35,027 bases of DNA from Lachnospiraceae bacterium UBA3732 (GTDB lineage: Bacteria > Bacillota > Clostridia > Lachnospirales > Lachnospiraceae), in the NCBI GenBank assembly GCA_002372545.1, contig DFHD01000091.1, positions 1 through 35,027 of the forward strand. The letters are read 5' to 3'. Shown here one piece after another: positions 21,446 to 30,391 of this stretch. The position numbers and the translations under genes were made by a program. Position 1 is the first letter of the stretch, and every line of letters begins with the position of its first letter. The notes below the pieces were generated by a model. It searched no databases. It saw only the letters and a program-made list of their open reading frames with translations, and was not told where the DNA came from.

Positions 21446-23882
21446 ACGACCTGAAGTCCTTTCTCCCTGCGGAACTGAAGAGAGCTTTGAGGCGGCACTT
21501 GCGTCCGGCGCAGATGCCGTCTATCTTGCCGGAAATGCCTTTGGTGCAAGGGCATATGCCGGCAATTTTGAATTTCAGGGGCTGCCGCGGATCATCCGCA
21601 GAGCGCACTTCCATGGAGTAAAGGTTTATCTGACGTTAAATACCCTGATCCGGGATCAGGAGTTCCGGGGAATGGAGGATATTCTCCGCCCTCTGGATGA
21701 GGCGGGGCTGGATGCCTGTCTGGTTCAGGATCCCGGTCTTTTTGTATGGCTGAAGGAGCATTTTCCCCGGCTTCCTCTTCATGCCAGTACACAGATGAAT
21801 ATCACAGGCCCTGCCGGAGCCCGGCTGCTCCGGGATATGGGAGCCGCAAGGATCGTGGCTGCCCGGGAGATGAGCCTGGAGGAAATCCGGGCGATGAAGG
21901 AGGCCTCCGGTCTTGAGGTTGAGGTTTTTGTTCACGGAGCCATGTGTGTCAGCTACAGCGGAAGATGCCTTCTTTCTTCTGCAGCAGGGGAGCGGAGCGG
22001 AAACCGCGGAAGGTGCGCCCAGCCCTGCAGAAAGATGTACGGCGGAGCATATCCGCTTTCGATGAAGGATCTTTCTGCGCTTCCCTATATTCCGGCTCTG
22101 ATCGAGGCAGGTGTGGATTCCCTGAAGATCGAGGGGCGGATGAAGCAGCCGGCATATACTGCGGCAGTGACGGAGGTTTACAGGGAAGCGGTGGATGCGG
22201 CTATTGACGGCTCCTTCTCCGATTCCCGGGTGGCCAGGTGGGAGGAGCGTCTTTCGGACGCCTTTTCCCGCGGCGATTTCGGCAGAGGTTATCTTTTTGG
22301 CGGAAGAGAGCTTCTCACCGGAACAACCTCGGGCCGCACAGGCGTTACAGCCGGCAGAATTACGGGAACAGGCTCCGGCAGGATCAGGCTTAGGGCTGAG
22401 AGGCACATCCTGCCCGGGGATGAGCTGCACCCCGAGGGGCATCCGGAAATCCGTCTGACCTCCGACCGGGATATTCCGGCCGGCATGACCGGGGAGCTTG
22501 CCTCTGCGGGAACCGCCGGATTAAAAAAGGGTACAGGCATGATCCGCACCCGTTCCGCTGCGCTGGAAAAGCATGTGGAGGAATTACGGGAAAAAGGACC
22601 GGTAAAGGTATTCCACGGCGTATTCCGGGCGAAAAGGGGGCTGCCCATGGAACTCTGCCTTTCGGCAGAAGGAAAAGACGGGACTGTCACGGCTGTGCAG
22701 AAGGGTGACGTTCCCCTGCCGGCTGAAAAAAGGGCGGCAGAGGAAAAGGATATCCGGGAGAAGCTTTTAGCTACAGGTGGAACGGAGTTTTCCTGCGAGG
22801 AGCTTCTGGTCGAGATGGACGAGGATCTCTTTATCCCTGCCTCCCTTTTAAAGAAAATGCGAAGGGAAGGGCTGGCGCTTTTGCAGAAGACCGTTGAGGA
22901 TTCCTGGACGAGAGGTGAAGCGGCAGATCTGACGGCAGATGCAGAGGCTGCCACAGCGGCAGATGAGGTGAATGCACCGGAGACACAGCTGCCGTCCGAA
23001 GCGGCAGATGCGGCAATGGCATTTTTCTTTGTGGTTTCCACTCCGGAGCAGGCCGCCTTTATCCTGCAAAGGGGCAGGACATTTTTCCGGGAAGAAAGAG
23101 CACAGAAGGAAATCGGAACAGAGGCTGGAACAGAAGAGCAGAAGAAAGGGGGGGCTGAAGCGGTAACAGATGAAAAGGAATTCTGGCTCATCCCAGACGG
23201 ATTTCCGGCGGACGGGCAGCTGCGCCGCATACTTGAAGAGGCCGCACGGGCAGGCTGGAAAACAGCTGTCGGCCTTCCTTACGTAACCAGCCTTCCTGTA
23301 TATCCGGAAAGAGACCGGCTTCTGCAGGCGGCAGAACAGGCGGATGGAATCTATATCCGCTGCCTGGAGGATCTTTCAGAGGTTCTGACGGAAATAAAAG
23401 AGGGAAAGATCCCGGGAGGGAAAACCCTGCTCCTGGCGTCTTCTCTCTATGCCTTTAACCGCAGGGCGGTGCAATTTTATCGCGGACTGTTTCCGGGAAT
23501 GCGTACTATCCTGGAGGGGAATACCGAGCTTTCCGGCCGCGAATTGGAGGAGCTTTGCCGCTTTGGCGAGGTCGTGCCGAAATGCTACGGCAGAGAGGCG
23601 CTGATGATCACGGCTGCCCTGCCTCCCTGTCCGGGGGGAAGAGTGATCCGGGATGAAAAGAATCATGAATTTTTCATATCATCACCTCAGGGGATGTGCT
23701 ATAATGTCCTCCTGAATGGAATTCCCCTCAGTTTGCACAGGGAAAGACCGGAGAGCGGTTTTATGCATTTTACGACAGAAACTGCAGGGGAAATACAAAA
23801 GGTGCTGGAGGCATTTTCCGGCAGAGCGGAACAGGCAGGGTATCCGTATACGCGGGGCCACTTCAGCAAAGGAGTATTGTAG
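21435..23882 (+). CDS. U32 family peptidase (DUF3656-type)
   Basis: The 815-residue protein opens with RPEVLSPCGTEESFEAALASG, the start of the U32 barrel. The family signature EVFVHGAMCVSYSGRCLLS is at residues 163-181. Cysteines 171, 178, 194 and 198 match the conserved set in this family, which in the related RlhA is needed for 23S rRNA hydroxylation and probably binds an Fe-S cluster. Some U32 members have been described as collagenases, so the reaction here is open. The C-terminal half is the DUF3656-like extension; an Ala/Glu-rich linker at about 485-520 and 555-580 is poorly conserved. It overlaps zapA by 11 bases, and its stop overlaps the next GTG by one base. Confidence 0.92.
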   Translation: MKIKRPEVLSPCGTEESFEAALASGADAVYLAGNAFGARAYAGNFEFQGLPRIIRRAHFHGVKVYLTLNTLIRDQEFRGMEDILRPLDEAGLDACLVQDPGLFVWLKEHFPRLPLHASTQMNITGPAGARLLRDMGAARIVAAREMSLEEIRAMKEASGLEVEVFVHGAMCVSYSGRCLLSSAAGERSGNRGRCAQPCRKMYGGAYPLSMKDLSALPYIPALIEAGVDSLKIEGRMKQPAYTAAVTEVYREAVDAAIDGSFSDSRVARWEERLSDAFSRGDFGRGYLFGGRELLTGTTSGRTGVTAGRITGTGSGRIRLRAERHILPGDELHPEGHPEIRLTSDRDIPAGMTGELASAGTAGLKKGTGMIRTRSAALEKHVEELREKGPVKVFHGVFRAKRGLPMELCLSAEGKDGTVTAVQKGDVPLPAEKRAAEEKDIREKLLATGGTEFSCEELLVEMDEDLFIPASLLKKMRREGLALLQKTVEDSWTRGEAADLTADAEAATAADEVNAPETQLPSEAADAAMAFFFVVSTPEQAAFILQRGRTFFREERAQKEIGTEAGTEEQKKGGAEAVTDEKEFWLIPDGFPADGQLRRILEEAARAGWKTAVGLPYVTSLPVYPERDRLLQAAEQADGIYIRCLEDLSEVLTEIKEGKIPGGKTLLLASSLYAFNRRAVQFYRGLFPGMRTILEGNTELSGRELEELCRFGEVVPKCYGREALMITAALPPCPGGRVIRDEKNHEFFISSPQGMCYNVLLNGIPLSLHRERPESGFMHFTTETAGEIQKVLEAFSGRAEQAGYPYTRGHFSKGVL

Positions 23883-25291
23883 TGGTACATATCATTGGCG
23901 TAATATCGAAATATCTTATTCTCTTCTTTATGGCATTCTATACCATAAAGTGTTTTTCGTATTTTACGGCGAGAACGAAGGGCAGAAGAGAGGATAATCT
24001 GAATGTACAGGTAGTCTGTATATTTCTGATCCATTTTCTCTGCCATGTCTGTTTATTCCTGAATACCAGAGACAGACTCGTAGTGGGAATATTTATCATA
24101 GAGGTGGCGGTGGCCGTACTGTATCTGATCCTTTTTCATGCGGCCTATCCCGACGCGTCGCGGCTCATCACCAATAATGTGATCTTTCTGATGCTGATCG
24201 GCTTCACCATGCTCCTCCGGCTTAATCCGTCGACTGTGCTCCGCCATCTGGTGCTTTGCAGCGGCGCACTGTTTCTCACATCCTTCCTTCCCTGGCTCAT
24301 GGGCCGGATGAAGAGGATGGACCGGTGGACGGCTTTTTACGGCATAACCGGCTTTCTTGCGCTGGCAACGGTGTTTATCCCGGGAATCGGTATTTCCAAG
24401 TATGGAGCGAGAAACTGGATTGCTCTGGGACCAATATCCCTTCAGCCCATGGAATTCGTGAAAATCCTGTTCATTCTGTTTATTGCCTCCGGACTGGTCA
24501 AGCTGAGAACATTGGGCGGTCTGGTGCTGAATGCCCTTGAAGCGGCCGCGTTCATGATGATCCTGGTGGCGGAAAGCGACTTCGGTGCAGTGGTGCTGTT
24601 TTACCTTTGCTACATCATGATGGTCTATCTGGCAACATCCAGACCCATATTCCTGATCGGCGGCCTTCTTCTGGCGGTGGGAGCGGGGGTTCTCGGATTT
24701 ACGGTTTTCCGGGAGACGCTGTTCAGCCATGTCATGGTCCGTGTGACGGCCTGGCGGGATCCGGAGTCCGTCGCCACAACGGGCGGATATCAGATCATGC
24801 AGTCCCTCTTTGCCATCGGCTCCGGCGGAATGGCAGGAACCGGGCTGGGCAATGGAAACCCTGCCAGTGTACCGGTGGTGGAAAGCGATTTTATTTTTGC
24901 CGCCATCTGCGAGGAAATGGGCGTGATCTTCGGCCTGGCGCTGATCCTCGTATATGTGAGCTCCTTCCTGGCTATGGCCAATATCGCCATGAAGTGCAGA
25001 AAACCCTTCTATAAATACATGACCTTCGGCATGGCTGTGGTCTATATTTTCCAGGTATTCCTGAACATCGGCGGGACGGTGAAATTTATTCCCTCCACAG
25101 GTGTTACGCTGCCGCTGGTCAGCTATGGCTTCAGTAGTGTTTTCAGTACGCTCATCATGTTTTCCATGGTGCAGTTTACGTATATTTTTGTAGTAAAAGA
25201 GGCGGAAGATATTGAAAAGCAGAAAGAAGAGATCCTCGAAAGAACCGGAGAATCAGGAGCTGCAGGAGTTTCTGAAGTGGGAAGAGGATAA
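23882..25291 (+). CDS. FtsW/RodA/SpoVE family glycosyltransferase
   Basis: This SEDS protein polymerises lipid II into glycan strands at the membrane. The 469-residue protein has about ten hydrophobic segments. Family motifs include KYGARNWIALGPISLQPMEFVKILFILF, AESDFGAVVLFYLCYIMMVYLA, GGYQIMQSLFAIGSGGMAGTGLGNG with ESDFIFAAICEEMG, and STGVTLPLVSYGFSSVFS near the C-terminus. The GTG start at 23882 is supported by AAAGGAG at 23868-23874. I cannot separate FtsW from RodA by sequence alone. It overlaps the downstream PBP by 80 bases, which argues for a fixed SEDS-PBP pair. Confidence 0.93.
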   Translation: MVHIIGVISKYLILFFMAFYTIKCFSYFTARTKGRREDNLNVQVVCIFLIHFLCHVCLFLNTRDRLVVGIFIIEVAVAVLYLILFHAAYPDASRLITNNVIFLMLIGFTMLLRLNPSTVLRHLVLCSGALFLTSFLPWLMGRMKRMDRWTAFYGITGFLALATVFIPGIGISKYGARNWIALGPISLQPMEFVKILFILFIASGLVKLRTLGGLVLNALEAAAFMMILVAESDFGAVVLFYLCYIMMVYLATSRPIFLIGGLLLAVGAGVLGFTVFRETLFSHVMVRVTAWRDPESVATTGGYQIMQSLFAIGSGGMAGTGLGNGNPASVPVVESDFIFAAICEEMGVIFGLALILVYVSSFLAMANIAMKCRKPFYKYMTFGMAVVYIFQVFLNIGGTVKFIPSTGVTLPLVSYGFSSVFSTLIMFSMVQFTYIFVVKEAEDIEKQKEEILERTGESGAAGVSEVGRG

Positions 25292-26723
25292 AAAGAAGAA
25301 TAACCGGATCAAAAACAGGCCCATCGTTCTCGTGTCCTACATTGTTGTGGCTATGTTTATTTCCATGTTTGCCTATATCATCCTGTTTATGGTAAGGGAT
25401 TCGGAAAAGACCATTGCCAATCCCATGAACCAGAGGCAGACTACCTACGCCCGGTACGTGACAAGGGGAAGGGTGGTTACCGCCGACGGCGTTACGGTGG
25501 CGGAAACGGTGAAGGATGAAAACGGAGTGGAAAGGCGGGTCTATCCCGAGGGAAGTATGTTTGCCCATTCTGTGGGCTACAGTGATTACAGCATGTCCGG
25601 TGTGGAGCTGCAGCAGAGCTTTGTGCTCCTCCGGTCTCATGTGAGCCTTCTGGAGAAGCTGAAGTGCGATCTGAAGGGCGAAAAGTATCCCGGAGACCAT
25701 GTGGTGCTGACGATGGATTATGACCTGCAGAAGGCGGCAAGTGATGCGCTGGGGGACTGCAGGGGAGCGGTCGTGGCCATCGATCCCAAAACAGGAAAGA
25801 TTCTGGTGATGGTCTCCAAACCCGATTTTGATCCTAACGATATGGATTCCGTTATGGAAAAGATCTATACGGATGAGGCAAAGAAAGACGCGGTTCTTCT
25901 CAACCGGGCAACCCAGGGGCTCTATGCACCCGGCTCCACATTTAAGATCCTGACTGCGCTGGAGTTTATGCGGGAGAATCCGCGGTGGGAGGATTACAGC
26001 TATGACTGCGAGGGAAGCGGTGTTTACGGGGATATTGCCATCCAATGCGCCGGCGAGAGGGTTCACGGGAATGTGAGCCTAAAGGATACCATTACCTATT
26101 CCTGCAATACCAGTACAGCCAACATGGGGATGGGGCTGGATATTGCGCGGTTCAGAGAACTGACGGAAAAGCTCTTTTTCAATAAGGAGCTTCCCTATGA
26201 TGGAAGCAGTTATGATTCCTCCTTCAAGCTCTCTGCGGGATCCGACCGGAACGAAATCCCGCAGACGGTGATCGGACAGGGAGAGACGCTTATTACGCCG
26301 CTTCATAATGCACTGATCATGTGCACTGTGGCGAACGGCGGGGAGCTTATGAAGCCCTATATGGTGGACCGTGTGGTCAGTGAGGATGGCACTGTGGTCA
26401 GCGAGACGAAAAAAGAGTCCTGCGGAAGCCTGCTGGGGAAGGAGGAGTGTGAAAAGCTTCTTCCTATGCTGGAAAGTGTATGCCGGGAGGGAACAGCCTC
26501 CGGACAGCTTGCCTGGAAGGATTACCTCGTGGGCGGAAAGACCGGAACGGCTGAGTATGACAACGAAGGCAATTGCAACTCCTGGTTTGTGGGATATGCA
26601 GGAAACGAAACGCCGGAGATCGTGATCAGCGTGATCGTGGAGGATTACAATACCTGGGGCGTTTCCGGAACTTATGTGGCCGGCTGCGTATTTGATGCAT
26701 GGTATGAGAAGAACGGACACTGA
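25212..26723 (+). CDS. Penicillin-binding protein (transpeptidase, PbpA-like)
   Basis: The protein is a membrane-anchored class B-type PBP of 503 residues that crosslinks peptidoglycan. One transmembrane helix is at about residues 38-60 after a charged cytoplasmic tail. The transpeptidase motifs are S242-T-F-K245 (SxxK, in APGSTFKI), S297-C-N299 (SxN) and K443-T-G445 (in GGKTGTAE). The pedestal domain before residue 160 is short, like the PbpA proteins that pair with RodA/FtsW in actinobacteria. The start appears to be TTG 25212, after AGAGGCGG, inside the SEDS gene; the next in-frame ATG codons lie within the transmembrane segment and would destroy the anchor. It is the last gene of the ruvA run. 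Confidence 0.93.
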   Translation: MKSRKKRSSKEPENQELQEFLKWEEDKKKNNRIKNRPIVLVSYIVVAMFISMFAYIILFMVRDSEKTIANPMNQRQTTYARYVTRGRVVTADGVTVAETVKDENGVERRVYPEGSMFAHSVGYSDYSMSGVELQQSFVLLRSHVSLLEKLKCDLKGEKYPGDHVVLTMDYDLQKAASDALGDCRGAVVAIDPKTGKILVMVSKPDFDPNDMDSVMEKIYTDEAKKDAVLLNRATQGLYAPGSTFKILTALEFMRENPRWEDYSYDCEGSGVYGDIAIQCAGERVHGNVSLKDTITYSCNTSTANMGMGLDIARFRELTEKLFFNKELPYDGSSYDSSFKLSAGSDRNEIPQTVIGQGETLITPLHNALIMCTVANGGELMKPYMVDRVVSEDGTVVSETKKESCGSLLGKEECEKLLPMLESVCREGTASGQLAWKDYLVGGKTGTAEYDNEGNCNSWFVGYAGNETPEIVISVIVEDYNTWGVSGTYVAGCVFDAWYEKNGH

Positions 26724-26746
26724 TTGTGTGAAGCGCACCGGGGCGG

Positions 26747-26800
26747 TTTCTCTAATGCAGAAGAACAGTTTGAAGCAGCATTTGTCAGAAGTTAGAGAAA
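26747..26800. repeat. 9-base inverted repeat upstream of the NUDIX gene
   Basis: TTTCTCTAA (26747-26755) and TTAGAGAAA (26792-26800) are perfect complements across a 36-base loop. The right arm lies 8 bases before the -35 of the promoter at 26808. There is no T run. It could be a weak terminator of the upstream run or an operator. Confidence 0.45.
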
Positions 26801-26807
26801 TGGCTAC

Positions 26808-26836
26808 TTGCGGGGAATAAAGGAAATTGTTATACT
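26808..26836 (+). promoter_or_regulatory. Promoter for the NUDIX gene
   Basis: TTGCGG (26808-26813), 17-base spacer, TATACT (26831-26836), with TGT before the -10 (extended form). It may also serve the sortase gene. Confidence 0.75.
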
Positions 26837-26885
26837 GAATGGAAAGAGTTACACCACCGGATAAAGTACACAGGAGGGATTGCAA

Positions 26886-27329
26886 GTGATCGAAGCAACC
26901 AGTTGTGGCGGGGTGGTAATTTACAGAGGCAAGATACTTCTGTTATATAAAAATTATCATGACCGTTCAGAGGGATGGGTCCTGCCGAAAGGAACCGTCG
27001 AAGAGGGAGAAGAGTATAAACAGACCGCACTCCGTGAGGTGCGGGAGGAGTCCGGCGTAAAGGCCAGAATCGTCAGGTACATCGGAAAGAGTAATTATAC
27101 GTTCAATATCATGAACAGTGTGGTGAATAAATATGTGCACTGGTACCTGATGACAACAGACAGCTTTTATTCCAAGCCGCAAAGAGAGGAATACTTTGTA
27201 GACTCCGGTTATTATAAATATCATGAAGCCTGGCATCTGCTGAAATTTCCGAATGAAAAGCAGATCCTGGAGCGGGCGTATGATGAGTTCCTGACGCTGA
27301 AGCGGGCCAATATGTGGAACAGGATGTAA
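26886..27329 (+). CDS. NUDIX hydrolase
   Basis: The 147-residue protein has a complete NUDIX box at residues 36-58 (G-x5-E-x7-REVREESGV), which binds the metal ions used to cleave nucleoside diphosphate-linked compounds. The segment before it, GWVLPKGTVEEGE, resembles diadenosine polyphosphate hydrolases more than MutT, but substrate cannot be fixed. GTG 26886 was chosen because AGGAGGG at 26872-26878 is 7 bases away; the TTG at 26880 would touch that site. The gene has its own promoter and ends 16 bases before a hairpin that precedes the sortase gene. Confidence 0.92.
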   Translation: MIEATSCGGVVIYRGKILLLYKNYHDRSEGWVLPKGTVEEGEEYKQTALREVREESGVKARIVRYIGKSNYTFNIMNSVVNKYVHWYLMTTDSFYSKPQREEYFVDSGYYKYHEAWHLLKFPNEKQILERAYDEFLTLKRANMWNRM

Positions 27330-27345
27330 AATTAGAAAAATGGGG

Positions 27346-27373
27346 CTGTCCGGCTGAACGGCCGGGCAGTTTT
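27346..27373 (+). terminator. Weak terminator or attenuating hairpin before the sortase gene
   Basis: CTGTCCGGC (27346-27354) pairs with GCCGGGCAG (27361-27369) with one G-T pair, followed by only four T residues. It is 10 bases before the sortase ATG and could limit but not abolish read-through. Confidence 0.55.
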
Positions 27374-27383
27374 GGTGTGAATC

Positions 27384-28283
27384 ATGGATTATGAACGGTT
27401 TAAAAAGGCAGCGGATGATGGTGCTCCCAGTCCGCTGGAAAAAATTAAAAAGGCAACAAAGAAAAAAAGGCAGAACCGGATCCTGAACGTTCTTCTGGTA
27501 TTTTTTATTCTTGTCTTTCTGGTGTCCGGCGGCTGCCTGGCCTACTATTATATCGGCATACATAAAAACGAAAAGAAAACAGAAAAGACCAAGAAGATGG
27601 TGATGAGCGATGAAGAGGTCCGCCAGATTCCCTCTGAGGAGGTGGAGGTCACCGTTCTTCCAGACGGAAGAGAGCAGAAGTTCCTCAGGATTAACGGTCA
27701 GATGGTTCTGGCCAAGTATGCGGATATCTACAGAAAGTATCCGGATTTTCTGGGCTGGCTCCAGATTCCCGGCACCAATATCGATTATCCGGTCATGCAG
27801 ACCATGGGAGACGAGGAGTACTATCTCCGCAGGGATATCGATGGAAATTATAACACCGCAGGAACGCTGTTCATGGATACGTCCGGAAATATTGCCGTGC
27901 CTACAGACAACAATATCATTTATGGCCACAATATGCGGGCCGGAACAATGTTCCATGAACTGCTGGATTACGGGGACGAGGATTTCTACAGGGAACATAA
28001 GACCTTTTATTTTGATACTATCTTCGGCGAGGGAACCTATGAGGTGATCGCTGCTTTTAAGGCGGAAGTGCAGGATACGGAGTCCGATGGATTCCGTTAC
28101 TATGAATTCTTCAAGGCGGAAACGCCTGAGGAATTTGATGCTTATGTGGATAACTGTAAGAATCTGACGCCCTATACCATCGAGGCGACAGCTGTCTACG
28201 GCGATAAGCTTGTTACGCTGTCCACCTGCTCTTATCATAGCGATGAAGGCCGTTATGTGGTGGTGGGTAAGAGAATCTACTGA
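27384..28283 (+). CDS. srtB: Class B sortase
   Basis: The 299-residue membrane-anchored cysteine transpeptidase attaches surface proteins to the wall. A basic N-terminus is followed by one transmembrane helix at about residues 32-57, then the sortase barrel. Class B markers are PDFLGWLQIPGTNIDYPVMQ at 120-139 and the catalytic residues H182 (IYGHNM), C282 (LSTCSY) and R290 (GRYVVVGKR). An insert between the histidine and cysteine, with YEFFKAETPEEFDAY, is typical of class B. The ribosome binding site is weak. The only protein in the window with a sorting signal is the giant adhesin, so it is a candidate substrate; this is inference. Confidence 0.95.
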   Translation: MDYERFKKAADDGAPSPLEKIKKATKKKRQNRILNVLLVFFILVFLVSGGCLAYYYIGIHKNEKKTEKTKKMVMSDEEVRQIPSEEVEVTVLPDGREQKFLRINGQMVLAKYADIYRKYPDFLGWLQIPGTNIDYPVMQTMGDEEYYLRRDIDGNYNTAGTLFMDTSGNIAVPTDNNIIYGHNMRAGTMFHELLDYGDEDFYREHKTFYFDTIFGEGTYEVIAAFKAEVQDTESDGFRYYEFFKAETPEEFDAYVDNCKNLTPYTIEATAVYGDKLVTLSTCSYHSDEGRYVVVGKRIY

Positions 28284-28311
28284 TGAAAATGCAGAAAAAA
28301 AACCGTTTTCC

Positions 28312-28334
28312 GAACGCGCCCGGGGGGCGCGTTC
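28312..28334. terminator. First hairpin after srtB
   Basis: GAACGCGCC (28312-28320) and GGCGCGTTC (28326-28334) pair perfectly over a CGGGG loop. The T run after it is interrupted (TTCTCTTT), so it is probably an accessory to the terminator that follows. Confidence 0.55.
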
Positions 28335-28346
28335 TTCTCTTTATAG

Positions 28347-28378
28347 AAAAACTGCGCCCCCCAGGGCGCAGTTTTTTT
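28347..28378. terminator. Bidirectional terminator between srtB and the helicase gene
   Basis: AAAACTGCGCCC pairs with GGGCGCAGTTTT, with a T run on the plus strand and an A run on the other side. It can end srtB transcription and also the minus-strand helicase transcript, which has no other terminator. Confidence 0.9.
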
Positions 28379-28448
28379 GGATTGCTTTTGGAACTATGCT
28401 GTCAGGTTAAGCAGGAAGGCGTTTGTTCCGTTTTTTGGAATCGATGTA

Positions 28449-30254
28449 TTAGTAGTAAGATTCAGCCTGTTCGGCAATCTCTTTAAAATAGCAGTCGTCA
28501 CAGGTGGAGAAGATGCTTCCGATGGGCATTTCCTTACCGCAGACAGAGCAGCGGCGGATAAATTCGCCCTTATCCTTCTGCATGAGCTCACTGATGCGGT
28601 CACAGATCCGTTCCCGCATATGAGAGAAGGCATCCGGAAGACCTATGCGCCGGAGAAGCTGGTGGCGGATGTCGTAAGCCTTATATTCCAGCTCGCAGTC
28701 AGCCAGAGTTTCTATACCGAAATCCGGAAGCGGGACCGCTTTTTCCTCCAGAATAGCCTTTACGCAGCGGAGATAGTAGTGGATCAGCTCCTCTGACTTG
28801 GTATCCACCGGACAGGTGATGAGGTCGTAGAGCAGCTTTTTGTCCGGATGATCATGCCCCTCGGCGAGACGAAGCTTTTCCACCCGCTTCAGAAGAATCT
28901 GGGATTCCGACATGTTTTCCCGAAGAAACTGCTGCTGAAAGGGCATTTTCTGCCAGGCGGCGATCAGAAGCCGGAGAGGATAGTCGGATTCCAGCATATC
29001 TCTGGGGAAGGCAATGCAGCCGGAACGGATGTCCCTTACGCGCTGTCCAAGCCGTTCGCCGATGATGGGGCTGTCCCCGAGGACGAGAACCTCGCCGTAT
29101 TCATGCAGACCATACCGGCCTGCCCGGCCGCCAATCTGGTTGATCTCCGCAGTGGTCAGGTTCCGGAAATGCCGGCCGTCATATTTTTCGGTCTCGGTAA
29201 AGATGATCCGCTTAATGGGAAGCGATATGCCCATGCCGATGGCATCGGTGGCCACCACATACTGCGTCTCGCCGCTGGTATAGCGTCTTACCTCGTTCCT
29301 TCTTGCCTCAGGCGGAAGCGCACCGTAGATCACACTGGCCTTATAGCCGTTCTTTTCCAGAAGAGCGGCAGTGGAGAGCACACTTTTCCGGGAAAAGCAG
29401 ATCAGCGCATCGCCGGGACGAAGATCGGAATAATCCTTAAACTCTCCGGAATAGGAAAGGGGAGCCAGCCGTTCATGGTACTGGACCGAATAGGGATTAT
29501 CAAAGGATTGAACCAGTTTTTCAATATAGCTGAGCGCCTCGGGAGCCATGCAGATATGCACCACATCCGCATCCACAAGGCAGATAGCCCGGAGCCATGC
29601 GGCTCCTCTTGAGGGGTCCGCGATCATCTGTGCCTCATCGATTACAGCGGTACGAAAATGAGATCGGGTGTCAGCCAGCTCAATGGTGGAGGAAATGATC
29701 TCCGCATTGGGCGTAAGCAGGGATTCCTCGCCGGTGATCATGCTGCAGGGAATACCTGCGGCGTTGATCTTATCATACATTTCCAGCGCCAGAAGACGGA
29801 GAGGTCCGAGGTAGGTTCCCGGACTGTGTTTCTTCATGTCCTCAATGGCGTCATAGGTTTTTCCGCTGTTGGTCGGACCCACATGAAGAACAAAGCTCCT
29901 CTGCAGGTGGCGGGCTTTTTCAATATAGGTTTCGGGGGAATAATTCTGATAATACTGCTGAATCTCGGCGATGGTCTCCAGGTCTTTTTCCTGATCCCTT
30001 TTCTGCTGGAGATGACGCTGGATCTCGGGATGGCACATGGCCTTTTCGGCCTGCTCCCGGGTCCAGCCCTGAAGCTGAAGCCGCTGCCCGTTTTTCTTCC
30101 GGATCATAAAGGGGCGGGAGGGCGGAAAATAGCGTTTTATCTCGGCCCGTGTGACCCCGTATTTATCCAGAAGCTCCTTCGTGGTAAGAATATGCTCTTT
30201 GGTTTCCTCCGGAGAAGAAGAGCTCCCTCTCCGGTGATGATAATGTCTGGACAT
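28449..30254 (-). CDS. SUV3-like DExH RNA helicase
   Basis: The 601-residue superfamily 2 helicase resembles mitochondrial SUV3. Walker A is GPTNSGKT at residues 126-133, motif Ia GPLRLLALEMYDK, motif II DEAQ at 206-209, motif V TDAIGMGISLP and motif VI QIGGRAGRYG at 373-382. The GPTNSGKT and DEAQM forms are characteristic of SUV3, which unwinds RNA for degradation. The N-terminus has a KELLDKYGVTRAEIKRYFPP segment that could bind nucleic acid. The C-terminus carries a likely zinc-binding Cys4 motif (CSVCG and CDDC) at about 573-591. ATG 30254 follows AAGGAG; a 30-codon upstream extension was rejected because it lacks that site. A RNase partner is not seen nearby. Confidence 0.88.
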   Translation of the reverse strand: MSRHYHHRRGSSSSPEETKEHILTTKELLDKYGVTRAEIKRYFPPSRPFMIRKKNGQRLQLQGWTREQAEKAMCHPEIQRHLQQKRDQEKDLETIAEIQQYYQNYSPETYIEKARHLQRSFVLHVGPTNSGKTYDAIEDMKKHSPGTYLGPLRLLALEMYDKINAAGIPCSMITGEESLLTPNAEIISSTIELADTRSHFRTAVIDEAQMIADPSRGAAWLRAICLVDADVVHICMAPEALSYIEKLVQSFDNPYSVQYHERLAPLSYSGEFKDYSDLRPGDALICFSRKSVLSTAALLEKNGYKASVIYGALPPEARRNEVRRYTSGETQYVVATDAIGMGISLPIKRIIFTETEKYDGRHFRNLTTAEINQIGGRAGRYGLHEYGEVLVLGDSPIIGERLGQRVRDIRSGCIAFPRDMLESDYPLRLLIAAWQKMPFQQQFLRENMSESQILLKRVEKLRLAEGHDHPDKKLLYDLITCPVDTKSEELIHYYLRCVKAILEEKAVPLPDFGIETLADCELEYKAYDIRHQLLRRIGLPDAFSHMRERICDRISELMQKDKGEFIRRCSVCGKEMPIGSIFSTCDDCYFKEIAEQAESYY

Positions 30255-30331
30255 GTTTCTCCTTGTATGCAGTAACTGTTCAGCAGGTGCTTCAAAAGCA
30301 TCCGGGACGTCCGTGCACGTAATGATTACAC

Positions 30332-30358
30332 AAAAAAACCGCATGAATTGCGGTCTTT
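30332..30358 (-). terminator. Intrinsic terminator after rpmB
   Basis: On the minus strand, GACCGCA, a short loop and TGCGGT are followed by seven T residues (bases 30358 to 30332). It ends rpmB transcription before the helicase gene. Confidence 0.88.
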
Positions 30359-30391
30359 CTGTGTGTCTGATTATCAGTCATGAAGTGCCGG

